A DNA stretch of 32,268 bases, taken from NCBI GenBank assembly GCA_009843915.1, contig VYCM01000103.1:1-32268 (forward strand), written 5' to 3'. The notes under the pieces were generated by a model. That model searched no databases. It worked only from the letters and a program-made list of their open reading frames with translations, and was not told where the DNA came from. A program made the translations under genes and the position numbers. This stretch comes from Acidimicrobiaceae bacterium (lineage in GTDB: Bacteria; Actinomycetota; Acidimicrobiia; Acidimicrobiales; Aldehydirespiratoraceae). Positions 26,901 to 32,268 of the stretch are shown piece after piece (within the stretch, counting starts at the first letter, position 1; every line of letters starts with the position of its first letter).

Positions 26901-28114
26901 CCTCGGGCGCCGTCGTGGACCATGCGCCACAGCGCGAGCAGCTGCGCGTAGGCGCCGTAGCGCTGGTCCATGGTGTCGGGATGAACCGCGGCGTCCTCGC
27001 GCAGTCTCTCGTACAGGCCCGACACCGAGTAGGCGCCGAGGAACACCTCGCTCTGGGGGAGCATGTCTCGCTCCTCGGCGTAGAGCAGGAACACGAGGCG
27101 CAGCACCACGGTGAGCAGGCCCCGGTAGATCTCGTCTGGCTCGTCGACGAACTCCCGGCCGAGAAGCTCGCCCCGCGAGGCGTCGTGAGCGGCCTGGAAG
27201 CCGCGCAACAGCTCGTAGAGCGCGTGCAACACCTGCTCAGCGAGGCGCTCGCTGACCTCGTTCTGGAACTTGCGGCTGTCGCTCAGCAATGCGGCGAGGC
27301 GCTTGTCGGCGGGCATCGCTAGGAGGCGGGTCTGGCTAAGTAGTTCGCGCATGGCCGCGCAGATCGGCCGGCCCGCGGTCTGGAGCATGTCCGCGACCCG
27401 GAAGTCGAGCCAGCCCGAGTTCTCGCCCGGAGGAGCGGACACGAGCCGCAGGGCGGTTCCGTTGAAGATGAGCCCGGCCGGGGCGCGGGTGTGGCGCAGC
27501 AGGCGTTCCATGCGGCCGTGGGCTGACAGCTCCAAGCCACCGGCGGTCGTGCTGTCGAAGCTCTCGCCGGTGTCGATGACGCTCACGAGCAGTTGCCAAG
27601 GCGACGGCTCGCCCTTAGTTCCGTTCGCCGTGCCCGCACCGGATTGAGGGGTCATGCCAGCGGCGCCGTTTTCGGCGGAGCCGTCCGCTTCGCCCGCAGA
27701 GCCGGGTGCGTTGACCGCTGCGGATGCCCGCTGCGGCAGCGGGTCCCTCAGCGGCTCGGCACGGACCGCGAAGTCAGGCCGGAAGTTGCCTACCCCCTCC
27801 GGCAGTTGCACCTCCAGTTGGTCCGGGATCGGAGCGTCCGATGTGCCTGCGTAGCCCTTCGGCGAGAAGCTCCAGCCCAGAACCGACTCGGCGAAGGCAC
27901 GGAAATCGCCCAGACGCGGCGCGGACGCCGCTTGTCCGTGATCGAGACCGTCGTCTTCGGCGCACTTGCGCAGCAGCCGCTGGCCTTCGGCGTCTCGGCG
28001 GGTCAGGATCACGCCGGCTCGGACCAGCGCAGGCGCCGACACCACCAATCCCGTGGGGCGAACGAAGCCGATCCACTCCAAGTGCGCAGCTACCTGCGGA
28101 TCGAGCCTCGCCAT
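23945..28114 (-). CDS. drmMI: DISARM adenine methyltransferase DrmMI
   Basis: A 1389-residue protein from the ATG at 28114, which overlaps the drmD stop as TGATG with GGAG 8 bases upstream; a TTG at 28132 is a less likely start. It is an N6-adenine DNA methyltransferase: SAM-binding motif I VCDPAMGSGAFLVEACRQL (about residue 630-650) and catalytic NPPF (about 880). A long helical N-terminus precedes them. The C-terminal part (about 930-1330) should hold target recognition and is encoded by DNA of about 45% GC, far below the rest of the gene. In DISARM the methyltransferase marks host sites as self. BREX PglX is similar, but the drmA, drmB, drmC and drmD neighbours decide for DISARM. Confidence 0.93.
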   Translation of the reverse strand: MARLDPQVAAHLEWIGFVRPTGLVVSAPALVRAGVILTRRDAEGQRLLRKCAEDDGLDHGQAASAPRLGDFRAFAESVLGWSFSPKGYAGTSDAPIPDQLEVQLPEGVGNFRPDFAVRAEPLRDPLPQRASAAVNAPGSAGEADGSAENGAAGMTPQSGAGTANGTKGEPSPWQLLVSVIDTGESFDSTTAGGLELSAHGRMERLLRHTRAPAGLIFNGTALRLVSAPPGENSGWLDFRVADMLQTAGRPICAAMRELLSQTRLLAMPADKRLAALLSDSRKFQNEVSERLAEQVLHALYELLRGFQAAHDASRGELLGREFVDEPDEIYRGLLTVVLRLVFLLYAEERDMLPQSEVFLGAYSVSGLYERLREDAAVHPDTMDQRYGAYAQLLALWRMVHDGARGPNMSLSARHGDLFHPDRYPFLEGRGGLRGDVRQVEERIDPPLVSDGTVHRVLEKLIVLDAERISYRALDVEHIGSVYETMMGFRLETAAGQSIAIKAVKKHGAPATINVEELLAEAPTKRAKWLRDRTDRKLTAVVNKAVQQIDPHAGGAIDALHATLDSVIDKNATPDLVPTGAMVLQPSEERRRSGSHYTPRELTEPIVRIALEPIFDRLRQEADGPLRPEQILDLKVCDPAMGSGAFLVEACRQLADALIESWRAHSVAPEIPPDEDEVIFARRQIAQRCLYGVDRNPKAVDLAKLSLWLTTLAKEHPLTFLDHALRHGDSLVGLSIPQIQAFHWKGGAPHFAEGFEALRGRAHLDRSAELRKLIREADDSVSDGELRELWDQVQSETAAVCLLGDLVLAAFFQEPKPKDREARRKEFATRVIDGEADTYRSWLDDLRNADPPLAPFHWQVEFPEVFDRENPGFDSMVGNPPFLGGRNLSSVQGEVYSKWLLAAHEQSSGGADLVAHFFRRAFDLIRDSGTLGLIATNTIAQGDTRNSGLRWICQRGGEIYHARRRVKWPGTAAVIISVIHIGKGHVRSLKYLDNNIVDRITAFLFYRGRHEDPVRLAASSAKSFQGSIVLGMGFTFDDSDKRGVTASHDDMYKVIQEEPDSQEAIRPYIGGEELNGSPTHSHHRYIINFGEHDQEYCRKHWPQLFAIAEKRVRPERILKDADKYPRMVHEWWKYWNARVELYSAISGLDRVLANSRVSQRVQYAFLPANMIYADSLIVYPLDTYSAFCTLQSRPHESWAQFFGSSMKDDLRYTPSDCFETFPFPECWETHRSLDIVGKEYYEFRAALMARNDEGMTKTYNRFHNPYEDSTDIAELRRLHAAMDRVVLDAYGWTDIPTDCEFLLDYEIDEATWGTKRKPYRYRWPDDVRDQVLARLLELNAERAAEEARAGLLKSRETKDRRSRGRSRHALANATPPPATLWDAMPGTTAE

Positions 28115-31100
28115 CAGTTCGACTCCGGCCAAAGATAGACGAGCCCGACCGGCTCCACCCGCTGCACCTTCACCTCGTAGAACTCCCGCACCCGGGCCGG
28201 CTCTCGTTCCAGGTCCTGCTTGAACTGTTGGAGGCGCGTGCGCCAGTGCCGCATGTTGGCGTCGAGCTGCCTGGTGTCCTCGCCCAGTTGTCGGGCATCG
28301 GGGCCCTGGAAGTCCAGCAGCAGCTGCGTGTACTCGCGCTCGTGGCGGGCGAGTTCAGCCTCGACCTGGTCACGGTGGCGCTCCAGCGTGTCTCGCAACG
28401 CCCGCTCCTCGCGCTCGCCGCGCTGGGCCAGCATCTGCTTCGCTGCCGCAGCGTGCTCGGCAGCTCGCGGCTCGAGTTGCGGCCGAAGATCCTCGATGTC
28501 TTGGGCAGCGGCCGCCATGAGGCGGCGCTGGACGACCTCGTTCGGCATCCGGGCGCTGCCATTCAGCGACTCCTCCAGCAGGTCCATCGTGAGGGTCTCG
28601 GCGTCACGCGCGTATGCCCTCAAGGGCTCGCTGCGGGCGGACGGATCGCGCCAACGGGCCGCCACCGGCACGATCTCCTCGTGCAGGCGCTCGGCACCGC
28701 GGCCGTACAGCGACAGGCGTCCCAACAAGATCACACGGGGGATCGAGTCCCGCGACTGGGCCAGGCACGCCCTCGACAGATCGTGGTATACGAACCCCTG
28801 AGCCCGGAAGCGGGACAGCAGCCGCTGGGCCACCCGCTGCTCCAGGTGCAGGTGCACGGTCTCCTCGTCGAGCCGCCCGGCGTCCTCGAACACCACCGGG
28901 CGGATGGGTGCGCCGCGTCGCCACTCGGGCAGCTTCTGGTCGAGCTTGCGCGGTACCCGCAGCGAGTCCAGCGTCGAAGTCCAGCTCGGGTCGGTGGCGG
29001 AGCGCTGCTCCAACGGCGGGAACGTCCACACCGGGCGGCCCTCGTCGTCGGTCCCCGCCACCAGCGTCGGCGCGCCCAGCAGCTCCAGCGAGCAATCGAT
29101 GGCGTCGCGGAACGGCACAGGCGAGAAACCCGCCCACTTGCGGGATCGGTCGAGAAGGTTCTGGCACGCCTCGATCTGTGATTCCAGATTCTGGGCCCGC
29201 TCGCGAGCCTCCTCGAGTTCCTCCTCGGTGGCCCGCCGCCTGTCGTCATCCAGCGACTCCGCCTCTATCTCACTCCTCAGGGCATCGGCGTCACGGTGGC
29301 GGATTCCCTCCGACAGCATCCGGCGCTCCACGGAGTCGTCGATCACCTGCGACAGGCTTCCCAGCTCCCGCTTGATGGTCTCCGTCTTGGTGACCAGGAC
29401 CTCCAGCACCCGGTCCTCAGTCCGCTGGGGCAGAACGAAGTAGTGGCAGTTGACCTGGGCCGCGGGCTGCAGCTTGCGGTCGATGCGGCCGTTGCGCTGC
29501 TCGATGCGGCCCGGGTTCCACGGCAGGTCGAAGTGGAACAGGTCCGAGCAGTGGGCCTGGAGGTTCAGTCCCTCACGGGCCGCGTCGGTGGCGATGAGGA
29601 TGCGCAGCGGCTCCTGGGCCGGGTCGGCATTGAAGCGGCGCTGCACCTCGCGCCGACGGGCCCTGCTGGTGAGGCCGTCGATGATGTCGATGCGCTCCTC
29701 GGCCTGGTCGGTGTCCTCGATCGCCTGCTCCAGGATCGACTTGAGGTAGCGCTTGGTGCCCTCGCGGTTCTCGGTGAAGATCAGCACCCGGCGCTCGGTC
29801 CACGTCGGCGGCGACCCGGTTGCGGGCTGGCCGAAGGCGGGCAGCCCCGGGCATTGGTGCCGTCTGATCCAGTCGATGAGACGGAGCGTCTTGGCGTCGG
29901 GGAGATGGCGGGCATCCTCTGCGATCTTCTCCATCTGGTCGAGGAGGCGCTGCTCGTGAGCCCACGCGGCCGCTGCGGGGTCAGCAGCCGGCTGGGAGGC
30001 GGCGTCGATCTGTGCGATCTGCGCCTCCTCGTCGGCTTCCGCCTCGTCGGAGGTCCACCCGGCGCGCTCATCGTCGGCGTCGGCCGGCTTGAGGAAGGCG
30101 GTCGCCTGCTCGTCGTCGGGGTACAGCGCCGGATGCGGGTCGCCCCCGAGCTCGTGGGCTTTGTCCCAATGGCGCTGGACCGTCTCGCGGTGCTTCTGGA
30201 GACTGCGGGCGAACGCCTCGATCGACGACAGCAGCCGCTGCTGCAGGCCGACCGCCATGAGTCCGGCCGCGAAGCGGACCCTGGCGGACTCCGACGAGTA
30301 GCGCTGGTCTCGGGCGGTTCGATACTCGTCGAGCAGCCTCGACAGGGCCAGCTCCGGGGCGTCCTCGGGCAGCCCGTCGATCTTGACCCGCACGACGTTG
30401 CGCTCCGGGAAACCGCCTTGGATCGAGCGGAGGTCCTCCTTGATGCGGCGTACCATCACCGGCTCGAGGTCGGTCCTGGCCCGCACCTTCACGCCTCGGG
30501 TGAACCGGTACGGGTCGAGCAGCTCCAGCAGCGTCGAGAAGCTGTTGGAGTGGCCGTTGTGGGGCGTGGCCGACAGGAACAGGCGGTGCTCGAACCGGTG
30601 GGCCAGATCGCGCACCGCCCTCGTGATCTTGGTCTCGATGCCGTATCGGCCCCCTGACGACGGAGCGGCATGGTGCGCCTCGTCGAGGATCAGCAGGCTT
30701 CCGGGCCGGGCCTCGCCGAGCCACTCGCGCATCGGGTCGGTGTAGGCGGGGTCGATCAGCAGGTTGTGCGACACCAGGAACCGACTGTGGGTGCGCCACG
30801 GGTTGACCCCGAAGCCTCGCTCGCGGCGCATCCGCGACACGTATGCGCGGTCGAGGACTTCGAACACGAGCCCGAAGCGCTCCTCCATCTCGCCCCGCCA
30901 CTGCTCCAGCATCGACGGAGGCGCGGCCACCACGATCGACTTGGCCTTGCGGCGAAGCAGCAACTCGCGGGCGATCAGACCGGCCTCGATGGTCTTGCCG
31001 AGACCCGTGTCGTCGGCGATGAGCAGGTTGGCCCGCGGCAGCGCCAGCGCCTTGCGTAGCGGCTCCATCTGGTAGGCGTCGATCGTGATGCCGGCCCTGA

Positions 31101-31440
31101 ACGGTGCCTGGAACAGCCGCGAGTCGGTGGCCGTGGTGCAGTTCCAGCGCAGCGTGTTCAAGAATGCCGCGAACAGCCGCGGCGAGTCGAGGCCCTTGGA
31201 CGCCAAGTCGGCCCAGCCCTCGTCGGTGAGGATCCACCGGTCCGGCTCGTACTCCCAGAACACCTCCAACGCCTGGCCCTGGTTGTCGTCGTCCACGCAC
31301 GCCAGCCCGACTAGAGCGGACTCGCCCGGCACCTGCGACTCGGCCACCTCCTCCACGATCCACCGCCGAGACCGCACCTGCACCAACTCGCCCACCCCTG
31401 GCAGCCGCTCCGGCAGCACCGCAGGCGCAACGGCACTCAC
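28114..31440 (-). CDS. drmD: DISARM SNF2-type helicase DrmD
   Basis: A 1108-residue SNF2/RapA-like ATPase, the marker of class 1 DISARM. It starts at a GTG at 31440 with GAGGAG 8 bases upstream. Motifs: Walker A DDTGLGKT (143-150), I-V-V-A-A-P-P, DEAH (253-256), SATPHNGHS (290-298), then after a long insert the C-terminal RecA-like lobe with ATDAAREGLNLQ and RIEQRNGRIDR (about 640-650). Coiled-coil-prone stretches lie at about 735-765 (RRRATEEELEEARERAQNLE) and about 990-1050. It probably translocates on DNA. The stop overlaps the drmMI start by one base, so the pair is translationally coupled. Confidence 0.93.
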   Translation of the reverse strand: MSAVAPAVLPERLPGVGELVQVRSRRWIVEEVAESQVPGESALVGLACVDDDNQGQALEVFWEYEPDRWILTDEGWADLASKGLDSPRLFAAFLNTLRWNCTTATDSRLFQAPFRAGITIDAYQMEPLRKALALPRANLLIADDTGLGKTIEAGLIARELLLRRKAKSIVVAAPPSMLEQWRGEMEERFGLVFEVLDRAYVSRMRRERGFGVNPWRTHSRFLVSHNLLIDPAYTDPMREWLGEARPGSLLILDEAHHAAPSSGGRYGIETKITRAVRDLAHRFEHRLFLSATPHNGHSNSFSTLLELLDPYRFTRGVKVRARTDLEPVMVRRIKEDLRSIQGGFPERNVVRVKIDGLPEDAPELALSRLLDEYRTARDQRYSSESARVRFAAGLMAVGLQQRLLSSIEAFARSLQKHRETVQRHWDKAHELGGDPHPALYPDDEQATAFLKPADADDERAGWTSDEAEADEEAQIAQIDAASQPAADPAAAAWAHEQRLLDQMEKIAEDARHLPDAKTLRLIDWIRRHQCPGLPAFGQPATGSPPTWTERRVLIFTENREGTKRYLKSILEQAIEDTDQAEERIDIIDGLTSRARRREVQRRFNADPAQEPLRILIATDAAREGLNLQAHCSDLFHFDLPWNPGRIEQRNGRIDRKLQPAAQVNCHYFVLPQRTEDRVLEVLVTKTETIKRELGSLSQVIDDSVERRMLSEGIRHRDADALRSEIEAESLDDDRRRATEEELEEARERAQNLESQIEACQNLLDRSRKWAGFSPVPFRDAIDCSLELLGAPTLVAGTDDEGRPVWTFPPLEQRSATDPSWTSTLDSLRVPRKLDQKLPEWRRGAPIRPVVFEDAGRLDEETVHLHLEQRVAQRLLSRFRAQGFVYHDLSRACLAQSRDSIPRVILLGRLSLYGRGAERLHEEIVPVAARWRDPSARSEPLRAYARDAETLTMDLLEESLNGSARMPNEVVQRRLMAAAAQDIEDLRPQLEPRAAEHAAAAKQMLAQRGEREERALRDTLERHRDQVEAELARHEREYTQLLLDFQGPDARQLGEDTRQLDANMRHWRTRLQQFKQDLEREPARVREFYEVKVQRVEPVGLVYLWPESN

Positions 31441-31476
31441 GCGTCTTGCTCCTCTACACGCGTCTCTTCTACGCGT
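31439..31476. repeat. Three ACGCGT palindromes at the drmD start
   Basis: ACGCGT occurs at 31439-31444, 31458-31463 and 31471-31476, the first overlapping the drmD start codon. The spacings are 19 and 13 bases. They flank the ribosome-binding site, so a protein bound here could block drmD translation or transcription. No promoter boxes were found to support this. Confidence 0.4.
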
Positions 31477-31534
31477 GGACGACTCTCGGCAGCCATCCTT
31501 CGGCGATCGGCCATCCGACGACTATAGGGCTGAG

Positions 31535-31575
31535 CCTCACCGCGCATTGCGCAGGCGGTGTGAAGCCCGGTGAGG
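31535..31575. repeat. 8-bp inverted repeat between the PUA/EVE-like gene and drmD
   Basis: CCTCACCG at 31535-31542 pairs with CGGTGAGG at 31568-31575 across a 25-base loop that itself has GC-rich self-complementary stretches. It begins 17 bases past the stop of the upstream minus-strand gene. It may act as a weak terminator or attenuator before drmD; there is no T-run. Confidence 0.4.
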
Positions 31576-31591
31576 TTCGATGAGTGCGGCG

Positions 31592-32050
31592 CTAGGACGT
31601 GGCTGCGTCAAGCCCGAAGGCCGATTCGACTGTTGTGATGGTGTGCTCGTCGCGCAGCTTGCAGACGGTGACCTGTGAGGCGAATAGTCCCTTCTCCCAG
31701 AAGGCTTGATCCAGCGTGCGCTTTGCGAGCCACTCGACCGCCACGACCATCTCGGTTTCCTCAGGGTCGTCAGACTCGGCCCCTTCCCAGGTCCCCCCGC
31801 CTGGATGTGGTTGATCGAGCAGCGGCTGAAGTTGACCGTTGATCTCGACCTTGGCATCACGTAACGCGATGAGCTCGCCGGTGACTTGTCCGATGCCCAC
31901 ATAGCCGGCTCCGCCTACGTGCGCGAACACGCGGCTGCCGGGCTTGAGGCTTCGAAGCGGCTTCCAGTACCACGATCCTCCGCCAGCGTTTAGAAGCCCG
32001 TACGTGCTCGCTATCGACCAGCGCCGGGGGTCATCGACCCGGCCGAGCAC
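31592..32050 (-). CDS. PUA/EVE-like modified-nucleic-acid reader candidate, start disrupted
   Basis: From the GTG at 32050 this gives 152 residues, but the same frame is open up to a TAA at 32221 with clearly protein-like sequence and no ATG, GTG or TTG. The missing part reads FFRHFSDDGRDYLARTWLLD and RPWNGRDFYIVLGRV. The core contains LLNAGGGSWYWKPLRSLKPG, RVFAHVGGAGYVGIGQVTGE, then VVAVEWL and KGLFASQVTVCKLRD. I recognise this as a PUA/EVE-like domain often found near or fused to nucleases, possibly a reader of modified bases. An ATG at 32196, with GGAG 9 bases upstream, is one base out of frame; adding one base after it gives about 201 residues. So a base may be missing here. It ends 151 bases before drmD. 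Confidence 0.7.
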   Translation of the reverse strand: MLGRVDDPRRWSIASTYGLLNAGGGSWYWKPLRSLKPGSRVFAHVGGAGYVGIGQVTGELIALRDAKVEINGQLQPLLDQPHPGGGTWEGAESDDPEETEMVVAVEWLAKRTLDQAFWEKGLFASQVTVCKLRDEHTITTVESAFGLDAATS

Positions 32051-32231
32051 GATGTAGAAGTCCCGACCGTTCCATGGCCGCTTCTTGCTACGCGACGGTC
32101 GACCAACCTTGCCTTCGACGGGCTGCGGATCGAGAAGCCACGTCCGCGCTAGGTAGTCGCGGCCGTCGTCGCTGAAGTGGCGAAAGAAGACGGCATTGAT
32201 CGGTACTCCGTAGGGGAATTATCAACTTGAC

Positions 32232-32260
32232 TTGACAACTGGGGGCTGACCTGGTACTTT
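32232..32260 (+). promoter_or_regulatory. Sigma70-type promoter reading out of the window
   Basis: TTGACA at 32232-32237 and TACTTT at 32255-32260 are separated by exactly 17 bases. The -35 is a perfect match and the -10 matches 4 of 6 positions. It points rightward, toward a gene outside the window, and lies back-to-back with the PUA/EVE-like gene. Confidence 0.55.
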
Positions 32261-32268
32261 GACGGGCA

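Noticed and set aside
23945-28114. BREX PglX as identity of the large methyltransferase
   Set aside because: PglX has a similar layout, but drmD, drmA, drmB and drmC are present and no brxA/B/C, pglZ or brxL gene is seen.
27724-29181. 485-codon plus-strand frame across the drmD/drmMI junction
   Set aside because: Arg/Pro/Leu-rich shadow; no start signal or motif.
29296-30657. 453-codon plus-strand frame opposite drmD
   Set aside because: Antisense shadow of the SNF2 helicase; the opposite strand carries all helicase motifs.
1-32268. CRISPR array, tRNA, rRNA or integrase
   Set aside because: Scanned by eye; no regularly spaced repeats, no cloverleaf-like conserved tRNA sequence and no recombinase were recognised.

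Overview
This is a high-GC bacterial segment, roughly 65-70% GC over most of its length. The gene content (DUF4389 membrane protein, lipoprotein Cu/Zn superoxide dismutase, FAD amine-oxidase-like enzyme, DinG helicase, many GTG starts preceded by clear Shine-Dalgarno sites) fits an actinobacterium, possibly Acidimicrobiia. That placement is inference from composition and gene style; no rRNA or other marker gene is present.

Left part, 1-9992: ordinary chromosomal genes. In order they are a partial DUF4389 protein (-), an amidase (-), a SodC lipoprotein (+), an FAD oxidoreductase (+), a lipoprotein of unknown role (+), an AhpD-like peroxidase-related protein (-), a DinG-family helicase (+), a RelE/ParE-like toxin with its small antitoxin (-), a VOC-fold protein (-), and a protein phosphatase followed by an ADP-ribosylglycohydrolase (+). 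The AhpD-like gene has an in-frame TGA at the second position of its CxxC active site and a SECIS-like hairpin just downstream, so it reads as a selenoprotein.

Junction, 10080-11919: a two-gene unit of unknown function (+) is followed by a truncated IS5-type transposase and an AT-rich gene-free stretch, the border of an accessory island.

Island, 11920 to the right edge: a class 1 DISARM anti-phage system on the minus strand, in transcription order drmD (SNF2-type helicase), drmMI (large adenine methyltransferase), then after an interruption drmA (helicase), drmB (DUF1998) and drmC (PLD). Between drmMI and drmA lie four extra genes. Two are on the plus strand: a DUF4209/HEPN-like protein with an RNxxxH motif, and a PLD-type nuclease with a possible recognition domain. 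Two are on the minus strand, leading into drmA: a 407-aa orphan overlapping by 4 nt a protein with a textbook PD-(D/E)xK motif. So PLD, HEPN and PD-(D/E)xK nuclease candidates, which core DISARM does not supply apart from DrmC, sit inside the locus. A low-GC block (about 45-53%) covers the C-terminal two thirds of the plus-strand PLD gene and the C-terminal half of drmMI, which meet tail to tail. This looks like a swappable specificity segment.

drmA carries a one-base frameshift in a C4 run, and a PUA/EVE-like modified-DNA-reader candidate upstream of drmD also seems to lack one base near its start. The two lesions could be assembly errors, decay, or (for drmA) switching. A strong-looking sigma70 promoter points out of the window at the right edge.
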